Part shown: piece after piece, positions 25,925 through 36,741 of the stretch
How positions within the stretch are numbered: the first letter of the stretch is position 1
Layout of the letters: each line of letters starts with the position of its first letter
Assembly (NCBI RefSeq): GCF_042685745.1
Contig: NZ_JBHUNT010000001.1
Coordinates: forward strand, 2,232,001 to 2,296,000
DNA from: Prauserella_A oleivorans
GTDB lineage: Bacteria > Actinomycetota > Actinomycetes > Mycobacteriales > Pseudonocardiaceae
Length of the DNA: 64,000 nucleotides
Direction of reading: 5' to 3'
Program-made: the position numbers and the translations under genes
The notes under the pieces: model-generated
The model's database searches: none
Seen by the model: the letters and a program-made list of their open reading frames with translations, nothing else
Told to the model about the DNA's origin: nothing

Positions 25925-27672
25925 TCGCGGGAAGATTCCGGCTGCTGCTCGCGGTACTGATGTGCGCTCTCGTCGCGGGCGGGTGCGCGGCCATCCCCGC
26001 CGAGACGCAGCCGGAGGCGGTTCCGCGCGAGCGGACGGGTCAGCCGACCCAGGACGTCCCCGAGCCGGCGCCGGGCCTGGACCCGCTGTCGGTGGTGCGC
26101 GAGTTCGTCCGGGCCAGCGCGCAGCCGACCAGCGACTACGCGGCCGCCCGCGCGTACCTGACCGCGGGCGCGCGGGCGAAGTGGAAGCCGGACCAGACGC
26201 TCACGGTGATCGAGGACGAGTTCAGCACCGTCTACGTCCCGGAGAACGAACAGGCCTCCGGTACCGGCGAGGAAGTCGTCATGGTACGCGGCCAGCATGT
26301 GGGCAGGCTCGGCTCGGACAGTGCCTTCATCGCCTCCGACGAGCCGGTGCTCGAACCGGTGCGGCTGCGCAGGCAGCCCAACGGGCAGTGGCGCATCATC
26401 GATCCGCCGCCGGCCATCATGATCACCGTCAGCGACTTCGCCGAAAGCTACTTCCGGGTGCCGGTGTACTTCTTCGCCCCGGATTCGAGCGTGCTGGTGC
26501 CCGACCTGCGGTATGTGGTGGCGCGGCCGCAGTCGGGCTTGCCCGCGCGCGTGATGGACCTGCTGCTGTCCGGGCCGTCGAACGGGCTCGTCGGCGCTGT
26601 CCGCAATCCCCTCGGCGAGGACGCGTCGCTCGAGAGCAACGTGACCATGGCCAACGACGGCGCGCTCGTCGTGCCGCTGACCGGTGTGGGGGAGCAGAGC
26701 GAGCAGGAGAAGGAACTCATGGCGGCGCAGGTGGTGCGTTCGCTCCAGACGGTCACCACCAGCCGGATCCGGCTACTGGCCGACGGCACGGCGCTCGTCC
26801 CCGGGCACATCGACTGGCGGCCGAGCGAGCTGCCCGCCTACGAGGCGCAGGCCTCGCCCAGTTCGGACCTGCCGGGCCTGATGACCGTGGGCGGCCGGGT
26901 GTACTCGCTCGGCAGCGGCGCGCCCATCGACGGCCCGGCCGGCTCCGGGGAGTACCAGGTGGAGAGCGCGGCGCAGTCGATCAATGGCGACCAGCTCGCG
27001 GTCGTCGAACGTTCCGGCCCGGACGTGGCGCTGCGGGTCGGCAACTACGGCTCCGAGGGCCAGCTCGTCGAGCTGCGGGGCAGGTCGATGACACGCCCGA
27101 GCTGGCGGCCGGCCGCGTCGAGCCGTGGCGAGTCCGGTGAGCTGTGGACCGTGGTGAACGGCGACACCGTCGTGCGGGTGGTCCCGGGTGCGGACGGCCG
27201 GTGGGTCCCGCAGTCGGTGAACGCCTCCGAGGTGCTCTCGGTCGGCGGGATCTCGGGGCTGCGGTTGTCGCGCGACGGCACCCGGGTGGCGATGATCGCG
27301 GGCGGTCAGGTGGTCGTGGCGTCGATCGTGCGCGCGCCGGACGGGACGTCGGTGACCTTGCGCGCGCCCAGGGTGTTGCGGCCCGGGGAGTTGGACAGCG
27401 TCGTGGACCTCGACTGGATCAGTCAGGACACGCTGATCGTGGCGACGGCGTCGGATTCGGTGCCGGTGGCGAGGGTGCCCGTGGACGGGCTGCGGCTCGA
27501 CCAGTTCAACAGCTCCAACCTGACGCCGCCGATGCGGGGCATCACGGCCGCGCCCGGCAGGCCGATCGTCGTCGCCGACACCACGGGACTGTGGACGGCA
27601 GGCGACGTGGGCGACGTGTGGCGTCCGCACAACCACAGCCGGCCCGACGCGATGCCGTTCTACCCCGGCTGA
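25921..27672 (+). CDS. lpqB: MtrAB-associated lipoprotein LpqB
   Basis: 583 residues from GTG 25921, overlapping the mtrB stop (GTGA). A lipoprotein signal is present (LLLAVLMCALVAGGCAAI, lipobox AGGC). A GerMN domain follows (VPVYFFAPDSSVLVPDLR, ARVMDLLLSGP), then a C-terminal beta-propeller-like region with repeated strands. LpqB in mycobacteria binds the MtrB sensor and modulates the phosphorelay. The order mtrA-mtrB-lpqB is an actinobacterial hallmark. Confidence 0.95.
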   Translation: MIAGRFRLLLAVLMCALVAGGCAAIPAETQPEAVPRERTGQPTQDVPEPAPGLDPLSVVREFVRASAQPTSDYAAARAYLTAGARAKWKPDQTLTVIEDEFSTVYVPENEQASGTGEEVVMVRGQHVGRLGSDSAFIASDEPVLEPVRLRRQPNGQWRIIDPPPAIMITVSDFAESYFRVPVYFFAPDSSVLVPDLRYVVARPQSGLPARVMDLLLSGPSNGLVGAVRNPLGEDASLESNVTMANDGALVVPLTGVGEQSEQEKELMAAQVVRSLQTVTTSRIRLLADGTALVPGHIDWRPSELPAYEAQASPSSDLPGLMTVGGRVYSLGSGAPIDGPAGSGEYQVESAAQSINGDQLAVVERSGPDVALRVGNYGSEGQLVELRGRSMTRPSWRPAASSRGESGELWTVVNGDTVVRVVPGADGRWVPQSVNASEVLSVGGISGLRLSRDGTRVAMIAGGQVVVASIVRAPDGTSVTLRAPRVLRPGELDSVVDLDWISQDTLIVATASDSVPVARVPVDGLRLDQFNSSNLTPPMRGITAAPGRPIVVADTTGLWTAGDVGDVWRPHNHSRPDAMPFYPG

Positions 27673-27720
27673 TCCGCCGTGGGTGGTGCCGGGCGCCGGA
27701 AACTGTCGGGGGCACCCGGC

Positions 27721-28401
27721 ATGCTCCGTGGCGTGGCTACCTGGGGGATGACGGAACTCGGGCGCGCCGCGCTGGACCTGCTGCTACCTGTGACCTGCGC
27801 CGGATGCGGTGAGCCCGGCGAGGCGTGCTGCCCGGAGTGCGCGGCCGTGTTCGCGGGGCCGGGGCTGGTCGCCCGCGGCGGCGGCACGTATGCGCTCACG
27901 CGGTATGACGGCGTCGCCCGGCGTCTCGTGCTCGCGCACAAGGAACGCGGCAGGCGGGATCTCACCGCCCCGCTCGGGCAGGCGCTCGCCGCGGCGGTCA
28001 CCCGGCTGCCGGAAGCGCGGCCTGCCGCCGACGGCACGTGGTGGCTGGTCCCGGTGCCCTCCCGCCGCAGCGCCGCCCGGGCCCGTGGGGGCTCGCACCT
28101 GCACGCGCTGGCGCGGGCGTGTGCGGCGACGCTCGCGGAGACCGGGGTGCCTGCCGCGGTGGCGCCCGCGCTGCGCCTGGCGGCGGGTACGCGCGACGCT
28201 GTCGGGCTCGACCGGCTGCAGCGTGCCGCCAACCTCTCGGGCCGGCTACGCCTCCGGCAAGCAGCCGTGCCGCCGCGCGGCACGCCGGTGGTGCTGCTCG
28301 ACGACGTGGTCACGACCGGGGCGACGCTCGCCGCGTGCAGGCGGGCGCTGACGGCGGCCGGGGTCGAGGTGGCCGCCGCACTCACCCTCACGGCGGCGTG
28401 A
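27721..28401 (+). CDS. ComF-type phosphoribosyltransferase family protein
   Basis: About 226 residues. ATG 27721 has GGGGG seven bases upstream; ATG 27748 or GTG 27679 are possible. It has an N-terminal zinc site CAGCGEPGEACCPEC and a C-terminal PRPP-binding motif VVLLDDVVTTGATLAAC. The PVPSRRSAARARG stretch is shared with ComF/GntX proteins. In naturally competent bacteria ComF acts in DNA uptake; here the role is unknown. A homologue lies after lpqB in mycobacteria (Rv3242c-like), so this is core synteny. Confidence 0.88.
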   Translation: MLRGVATWGMTELGRAALDLLLPVTCAGCGEPGEACCPECAAVFAGPGLVARGGGTYALTRYDGVARRLVLAHKERGRRDLTAPLGQALAAAVTRLPEARPAADGTWWLVPVPSRRSAARARGGSHLHALARACAATLAETGVPAAVAPALRLAAGTRDAVGLDRLQRAANLSGRLRLRQAAVPPRGTPVVLLDDVVTTGATLAACRRALTAAGVEVAAALTLTAA

Positions 28402-28853
28402 CCCGGTTCGGGGCGGAAAGTTTCACTCGATCGTGTGGCGGGGAACCGGGGGCGGGACCTCGCACGTTGGTCGGGTATGAGGCAGGCACCTGTCACCGTC
28501 CGACAGGCGAACCGGCGCCCGGTGTCCGGTATGTCCCGCGAGGCCGACCGGGTGCTGCTCCGAACGGGGCGAGGCAGTGCCGCCTGCGCTGGCAGTCCAC
28601 TCCGGACTGTGACAGTCATTCACCGTCCGATGTACCCCGCCCCGGGGTCTGTTCTCCCGGCGGCAAGCGGGCTAACGTGCCCGCTAACAGCTATCCCGGC
28701 AGCAGGGAGGTGACGAGCCGATGTCCCTGGCGCCGGAGGAAGGCTGAATTCGCGTAAAGGCCCGCACGAGGTGTCGTGCCGGCATTTCCGTTTTCTCCCC
28801 GGCGCTGGTGTTCGTGAAAGCAACTCGCAGTAATACAGCGAGGGAGGTCGTGT
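28402..28853 (+). other. Intergenic region and leader upstream of hpf
   Basis: 452 bases with no convincing gene. A perfect small hairpin GCACGA-GGTG-TCGTGC lies at 28764-28779, followed by a T-rich run (TTTCCGTTTTCTCC), resembling a weak terminator or a leader stem about 75 bases before the hpf ATG. The open frame at 28435-28713 has no recognisable protein features. Confidence 0.5.
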
Positions 28854-29534
28854 ATGGATATCGTCGTCAAGGGCCGTAACGTGGAGGTGCCGGAGCACTA
28901 CCGGCGGCACGTCGGTGAGAAGTTGGCGCGCCTCGAGCGCTACGACCGGAAAGTCATTCGCTACGACGTGGAACTGTTCCACGAGCCCAATCGGCGCCAG
29001 TCCAAGAACTGCCAGCGCGTCGAGATCACCGGCAAGGGCAAAGGCCCTGCCGTGCGAGCGGAGGCCAGTGCAGGCGACTTCTACGCCGCGCTCGACGCCG
29101 CGGTGAACAAGATCGAGAACCGGCTGCGCCGGGCACACGACCGGCGGCGCGTCCACTATGGGCGACGCTGTCCCGAGTCGGTGGCCGAGGCGACCGCCGC
29201 GATGGCGACCCAGTCAGGGCCGGGCCAGCGCGGCCGCGGGCGCGCGGCGAGCACCGCCGTGATGGAAGCGCCCGCCGAGCCCGTGCCGGACACCGCGAGC
29301 GAGGACATCGAGCTCCCTCAGCAGCGCTGGGACGACGGGGTGGCCGGCCACGAGCCCGGCCGCATCGTGCGCGAGAAGCAACACTCCGCGGAACCCATGA
29401 CAGTCGACCGTGCTCTCTACGAAATGGAGCTGGTCGGACACGACTTCTATCTCTTCAATGACTCGCAGACCGGCAAGCCGAGCGTCGTCTACCGCCGGAA
29501 GGGATTCGACTACGGCGTGATCCGGCTGGGCTGA
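28854..29534 (+). CDS. hpf: Long-form ribosome hibernation promoting factor
   Basis: 226 residues from ATG 28854 with GGGAGG upstream. The N-terminal S30AE domain (MDIVVKGRNVEVPEHYRRHV through about residue 100) binds the decoding centre. A charged linker follows. The C-terminal domain (MTVDRALYEMELVGHDFYLF, VVYRRKGFDYGVIRLG) dimerises two ribosomes into 100S particles. The long form is usual outside gamma-proteobacteria. It sits before secA as in mycobacteria, with a strong terminator in between. Confidence 0.95.
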   Translation: MDIVVKGRNVEVPEHYRRHVGEKLARLERYDRKVIRYDVELFHEPNRRQSKNCQRVEITGKGKGPAVRAEASAGDFYAALDAAVNKIENRLRRAHDRRRVHYGRRCPESVAEATAAMATQSGPGQRGRGRAASTAVMEAPAEPVPDTASEDIELPQQRWDDGVAGHEPGRIVREKQHSAEPMTVDRALYEMELVGHDFYLFNDSQTGKPSVVYRRKGFDYGVIRLG

Positions 29535-29552
29535 GCGCCCACCGACCACCAC

Positions 29553-29593
29553 GGATGACGGCCCGTATGCAGCGCGCGTACGGGCCGTCATCC
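29553..29593 (+). terminator. Strong terminator hairpin after hpf
   Basis: GGATGACGGCCCGTA (29553-29567) pairs perfectly with TACGGGCCGTCATCC (29579-29593) across an 11-base loop, 18 bases after the hpf stop. There is no T-tract, as is common in high-GC actinobacteria. Confidence 0.85.
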
Positions 29594-29768
29594 GCGCTCC
29601 CGGCGCGCATCGTGCCCGCTCAGCACGCCGCGTGCACGCGGGCCTGCACATTCCCTACGATGGGCAGTGCTGTGTGGCCTTCCGGCCACGCATACCTGGC
29701 TGCCCGGCGCCTGTCCGGGTGCCGCAGTACGACCTACCGACCGGAACCAACTAGCGAGGTCGACCCGG

Positions 29769-32621
<2,853 letters not shown>

Positions 32622-32630
32622 GCGATCTCC

Positions 32631-32671
32631 CGGCCGTCTGGGGCGCGAGGCCGGCGCGCCTCAGACGGCCG
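32631..32671 (+). terminator. Terminator hairpin after secA
   Basis: CGGCCGTCTG (32631-32640) pairs with CAGACGGCCG (32662-32671), with further inner pairing of GGCGCG with CGCGCC. It lies just after the secA stop. Confidence 0.8.
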
Positions 32672-32798
32672 CTCGCTGTCGGACGCGCGGTCCGGAGCGA
32701 GCGACCGCCCGAGCGGCCGGACGGCGTGCGTCTCGGCGCGCCGCGGCACTCGGTCCGGCGCACGGCCGGTTCAGGTGACCGCCTTCCCGGCTACCCCG

Positions 32799-33287
32799 CT
32801 ACGCGCTGTCCGGCGTGCCGGGTTCGAGCACGGTGAACGTCGTGCACCGCCAGCTGCCCGCGTCCAGTTCGAAGCGGGCCGCCACGGCGCACACCCGCGG
32901 TCCGGCCGATGCGGTGGCGGCGACCTCCAGCGAGTCGTCGGCCGGTCGGCAGGGGTGCACGCGGCGCAGCGCCAGCCGGGGACGGCGAACCCGCACCCGG
33001 TCGCGCAGCGCCAGCCGTAGCGCCGGCGTCAGCCAGCCGTCCACCTGTGCCACCGGTCTGTGTCCGGTGTGGACTTCCAGCAGCGCCGTGAGGACGCGAT
33101 GGAGCTGTCTGCGGTGCAGGTCCGCGTTCGGCCGTGCCGCGGTCCGCTGTGCCGGGATGTCGCCGAGCAGCGCGTCGAGCGACAGTTGTCCACCGGGTGT
33201 TCCGGCGCCCCGTGCCGGGCGGCCGGGGTCCGGCGGCTCGTACGGCGTCAGCGGCAACAGGCCGCTTTTCACCGATTGAGTAGACAT
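32799..33287 (-). CDS. Rv3235-like (DUF6459) protein
   Basis: 162 residues from ATG 33287, with GGGGGAA upstream. It has an Arg/Pro/Ala-rich N-terminus and a C-terminal conserved domain (VDGWLTPALRLALRD, VCAVAARFELDAGSWRCTTF) of the Rv3235 type found next to secA in actinobacteria. Function is unknown. It is convergent with secA and divergent from the small HAD gene. Confidence 0.72.
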   Translation of the reverse strand: MSTQSVKSGLLPLTPYEPPDPGRPARGAGTPGGQLSLDALLGDIPAQRTAARPNADLHRRQLHRVLTALLEVHTGHRPVAQVDGWLTPALRLALRDRVRVRRPRLALRRVHPCRPADDSLEVAATASAGPRVCAVAARFELDAGSWRCTTFTVLEPGTPDSA

Positions 33288-33453
33288 ACGCAATTCCCCC
33301 AGTATTCTCACTTTCGTGGTCATGGACGGCCCCCTCGCCGCCCGTTACAACAGAGGGACGGCGGCGCGATTCCGATTCAAATGCCGCCCGGTTCGGTGTT
33401 TTCGGCGGAATGTGCCGTCGGCGAAGATCCACATGCGCTACTAGGCTTGCCCG

Positions 33454-33858
33454 GTGTTGTTGCGCGGAATGGTGCTCGATTACGCGGGAGTGCTCACCGA
33501 CGCCGGCGCCGAGCGGCTGTTCGATGTGCTGGACGCGGCGCGTGATCGCGGCATCCGAACGGCCCTACTGTCCAATGCGGCTGGTGGCGGCCCGGTGCGC
33601 CGCCGGCTGGGCTGCTGGTTCGACGAGCTCGTCTTCTCCGGGGAGGTCGGGGTCGCCAAACCGGATGTCGCGGTCTTCCGGCTCACGGCCGATCGGCTGG
33701 CCCTGCCGCCCGAGGCGTGCGTGTTCGTGGACGACGCGGCGGGCAACGTCGCCGGTGCGGTGCGCGCGGGCATGGTGGGAGTGCGGCACACGTCGGTGGC
33801 CGACACGCTGATGGAACTGGACGCGCTGTTCCCCGGTCTCATCGAGCAGGCCCGCTGA
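33454..33858 (+). CDS. Short HAD-family hydrolase-like protein
   Basis: 134 residues from GTG 33454. HAD motifs are MVLDYAGVLTDAG (motif I, nucleophile Asp), ALLSNAAGG (motif II Ser), VGVAKPDVAVF (motif III Lys) and VFVDDAAGNVAGA (motif IV acidic pair). The second Asp of the DxD motif I is Ala, a change seen in some HAD-IA proteins, and the cap domain is minimal, so phosphatase activity is uncertain. It is monocistronic, with no strong ribosome binding site visible. Confidence 0.82.
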   Translation: MLLRGMVLDYAGVLTDAGAERLFDVLDAARDRGIRTALLSNAAGGGPVRRRLGCWFDELVFSGEVGVAKPDVAVFRLTADRLALPPEACVFVDDAAGNVAGAVRAGMVGVRHTSVADTLMELDALFPGLIEQAR

Positions 33859-33930
33859 CACGGGCGAGCCGTCGCGAGGGGAGCAACGGAATGGCCGGCG
33901 GGATACCGAGCACGATCCAGCCGTACGAGG

Positions 33931-33978
33931 CACCGTGTCTGCCGTCTGCGTCACCGTGTGGGCCGTCCACGTCGCCGT
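33931..33978. repeat. Second copy of the 21-bp repeat family
   Basis: Two adjacent 21-base units (starting ACCGTGTCTGCCGTCTGC and ACCGTGTGGGCCGTCCAC) plus a partial third are the reverse complement of the units at 12582-12765. They lie between the HAD gene and the end of the rRNA methyltransferase gene. Confidence 0.8.
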
Positions 33979-34742
33979 CAGCGGCCGGACCGGCGCACCA
34001 ACTCGAAGCACAACACGGCCGCCGCGGCGGAGACGTTCAGCGACTCGACGTCGCCGGGCATCGGGATGGACAGCCAGCTCGCCACGTACCCCGCGACCTC
34101 CTCGCCGACGCCGCTGGTCTCCGCGCCGAGCACGAACGCCGCCCGCTGCGGCAGCTCGGCCTCGAACAGCGACTCCGCACGCGAGGCGCCGAGGGCGTAC
34201 ACCGCGTACCCGGCCTCGCTCAGCTGCTCCACCGCCTCCAGCGCCGTACCGCACCGCAGCACCGGCGCGCGGAACGCCACGCCTGCCGACGCCTTGACCA
34301 CCAGCGGATCGAGCGCGGCGACGCCGCGGCGCGGCACCACGATGCCGCCGACACCCGCCGCGGTGGCCGTCCGCAGGATCATCCCGACGTTGGCGGGGGT
34401 CGTGATGCCGTCCAGCACCAGCACGGGTGCCGGCGGCTGCCGCTGCGCCAGCGCGCGGTCCAGCGGGAGCATGCGTGGCGCGACGACGTCGGCGAGCACA
34501 CCCTGGTCCTGCTTGCCGTTGCCCGCCAGCACCTTGACGCGGTGTGCGCTGGCCCGTTGCACCGGTACGCCCGCGGCTTTCGCCGTCCGCTCGATCTCGG
34601 CCACGGCCGGACCCCGCGCGACGTCGGCGAGAATCACCTTGTCGACATCGAGCTCCGGGTCGGCCAGCGCCTCCAGGACGGGCTTGCGGCCGTACACGGT
34701 CAGGAAGCGGTCCTTGGGGGATACGGCGGTGTCATCGCGCAC
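33978..34742 (-). CDS. SpoU/TrmH-family RNA 2'-O-methyltransferase
   Basis: 254 residues from GTG 34742. The N-terminal substrate-binding domain begins VYGRKPVLEALADPEL, and the SPOUT domain has LDGITTPANVGMILRTATAAG (motif 1), FVLGAETSGVGEE (motif 2) and MPGDVESLNVSAAAAVLCFEL (motif 3), giving the trefoil-knot SAM site. It probably methylates a ribose in 23S rRNA or a tRNA. It is divergent from the acyltransferase gene with only 35 bases between. Confidence 0.9.
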   Translation of the reverse strand: MRDDTAVSPKDRFLTVYGRKPVLEALADPELDVDKVILADVARGPAVAEIERTAKAAGVPVQRASAHRVKVLAGNGKQDQGVLADVVAPRMLPLDRALAQRQPPAPVLVLDGITTPANVGMILRTATAAGVGGIVVPRRGVAALDPLVVKASAGVAFRAPVLRCGTALEAVEQLSEAGYAVYALGASRAESLFEAELPQRAAFVLGAETSGVGEEVAGYVASWLSIPMPGDVESLNVSAAAAVLCFELVRRSGR

Positions 34743-34777
34743 GGCGCGAAGTGTCCCACCTGTGCCAGGATCGACGC

Positions 34778-36184
34778 ATGCCCGACCGCCTCTCCGCGCT
34801 GGACGCCTCGTTCCTGTACGTGGAGGAACCGACCACGCCGATGCACGTCGGCAGCGTGGCCGTCTTCGAGCGGCCGCGCGGCGGCTTCGACTACGACGCC
34901 CTGCTCGCGCTCATCAGCCAGCGGCTCGGCTACCTGCCGCGCTATCGGCAGCGCGTCGTGCCGGTGCCGGCGCACCTCGCGCGGCCGGTGTGGGCCGACG
35001 ACGTGGACTTCGACCTCAACTATCACGTCCGCCGCTCCGCGCTGCCCGCTCCGGGCGCCGACGACCAGCTGTTCGAGCTCGTCGCGCGGCTGATGGTCCG
35101 CCCGCTCGACCGGGAACGGCCGCTGTGGGAGGCCTACTACATCGAGGGGCTCGCCGGCGATCGCGTCGCCCTGGTGACCAAGACCCACCAGGCCATGATC
35201 GACGGTGTGGGCACCGTCGACCTGGCCCAGCTCGTCCTGGACGGGGCCGGTTCCGAACGCGATCCGTTCGAGCACCACTGGACGCCACGCCGGCCGCCCG
35301 GGCGCGCGCAGCTCGTGGTCGACGCCATCGGTGACGCCGTGCAACGGCCCGGCGACGTTCTGGACAATGCCCGTCAGGTCGCCCGCGATGTCGTGAGCTC
35401 GGCCGAGAAGACCGTCCGGGTGGTCGGCAGCCTCGCCTCCGCGGTGCGGTCCGTGGTGCGGCCCGCCCCGTCCGGGCCGCTGAACGGACCGGTCTCCGGC
35501 GGCCGCGTGTTCGCCGGCGTGCGCACCAGCCTCGACGACTACCGCACGATCCGGGCCCGGCGCGGGTGCACCGTCAACGACGTCATCTTCGCCGTGCTCA
35601 CCGGGGCGCTGCGGCAGTGGCTGCACTCGCGGGGCGAGACGCCCCCGACGTCCGCCACGGTCCGCGCGCTGGTGCCGATGGCCGTGCTGGAGCCCGACAC
35701 GGCGGAGTTCTCCACCGCCGGGCTTGTCGGCAACCGGCTCGAGCCGTGCCTGGTCGACCTGCCCGTCGGGGAGCCCGACCCGGCCTTGCGGTTGCAGCAC
35801 GTGGCCCATGAGATGGCCGCCCACCTGGACACCAGGCGGCCGGTCACCGCACGCGCGATGCTCAAGGTCGGCGGGTTCGCGCCCGCCACCATGCATTCGC
35901 TCGCCGCCCGTGCCGCGGGATCGGTGTCAGGGCGCATCTTCAACGTCCTGATCGCCAATTCTCCCGGGCCGCAGGAGGCGCTGTACGCGGGTCCGGCGAG
36001 GATGTCGGCGATCTACCCGGTGATGCCCCTGGCCCGGAGCCAGTCGCTCGCCATCGGGGTGACGTCCTACCACGGAAATGTCTATTTCGGACTGAATGGC
36101 GACCGGAAGGCCATGCACGACGTGAACGTCCTGGCGGAGATGATCGAGGAAGCCCTGGAGGAGCTGAGGGGGACGGAGTGGTGA
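34778..36184 (+). CDS. Wax ester synthase/diacylglycerol acyltransferase family protein
   Basis: 468 residues from ATG 34778. It starts MPDRLSALDASFLYVEEPTT and carries PLWEAYYIEGL, SLDDYRTIRARRGCTVNDVI and the C-terminal ANSPGPQEALYAG, all typical of the WS/DGAT (Tgs) family of triacylglycerol and wax ester synthases. The family active-site HHxxxDG reads HQAMIDG here (His137, Gln138), so the second His, the one taken as catalytic, is missing. Some mycobacterial Tgs3-like paralogues near secA share this kind of change. The stop overlaps the following DUF6912 gene. Confidence 0.88.
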   Translation: MPDRLSALDASFLYVEEPTTPMHVGSVAVFERPRGGFDYDALLALISQRLGYLPRYRQRVVPVPAHLARPVWADDVDFDLNYHVRRSALPAPGADDQLFELVARLMVRPLDRERPLWEAYYIEGLAGDRVALVTKTHQAMIDGVGTVDLAQLVLDGAGSERDPFEHHWTPRRPPGRAQLVVDAIGDAVQRPGDVLDNARQVARDVVSSAEKTVRVVGSLASAVRSVVRPAPSGPLNGPVSGGRVFAGVRTSLDDYRTIRARRGCTVNDVIFAVLTGALRQWLHSRGETPPTSATVRALVPMAVLEPDTAEFSTAGLVGNRLEPCLVDLPVGEPDPALRLQHVAHEMAAHLDTRRPVTARAMLKVGGFAPATMHSLAARAAGSVSGRIFNVLIANSPGPQEALYAGPARMSAIYPVMPLARSQSLAIGVTSYHGNVYFGLNGDRKAMHDVNVLAEMIEEALEELRGTEW

Positions 36185-36690
36185 GGGTCTATGTGCCCGC
36201 GACCGTCGGCATGCTGAGGCAGTTCGTCGCGGACGGCGAGTTGCGGCCCGTCCGCGGCACGGCATTCGCGCTTACGCCCGCGTTGCGGGAGGCCTACGTG
36301 AGCGGCTCGACCGAGGAGCTGGAGTACGCGGCCCTGCTGGACGCGGCCCGCGCCTCGCTGCGGCTGCTGTCCGCGCACGAGCCGGAGCAGTCCGACATCA
36401 AGGAGCCCCCTCGGCGGGTCGTGGTGTCCGCCGACGTCGACAACGTCACGGCACGCCCGGACCTCGACCATGCGGTCGTGCGTCTCGCGGGCCCGATCTC
36501 GATGGACGACGTGGCCGCGGTGCACGTCGACGCGCCGGAGGCCGAACAGGCGGTGCTCGCCGCGGCTGCCGTCATCGACGCCGCCGACCTCGGCGACCCG
36601 GACGCGGAGTTCGTCCTCGGCGACGTCGAGGACCACGAACTGGCCTGGTACGCGCCGCAAGAGCTGCCGTTCCTGCTCGAGCTCATGTAA
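36181..36690 (+). CDS. DUF6912-type conserved protein
   Basis: 169 residues. GTG 36181 overlaps the acyltransferase stop and gives the family-like N-terminus MRVYVPATVGMLRQFV-type. The family is found in actinobacteria near this locus; no catalytic motif is visible and the role is unknown. Acidic residues dominate the C-terminal half (DPDAEFVLGDVEDHELAW). It ends 51 bases before the P5C dehydrogenase gene. Confidence 0.72.
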   Translation: MRVYVPATVGMLRQFVADGELRPVRGTAFALTPALREAYVSGSTEELEYAALLDAARASLRLLSAHEPEQSDIKEPPRRVVVSADVDNVTARPDLDHAVVRLAGPISMDDVAAVHVDAPEAEQAVLAAAAVIDAADLGDPDAEFVLGDVEDHELAWYAPQELPFLLELM

Positions 36691-36741
36691 CCATGGGGGC
36701 AAGCGCCCACGAAGCGCGCAGACCAGGAGGCGAGACTCACC

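Noticed and set aside
28435..28713. Small plus-strand open frame before hpf
   Set aside because: No ribosome site and no recognisable protein features; treated as leader.
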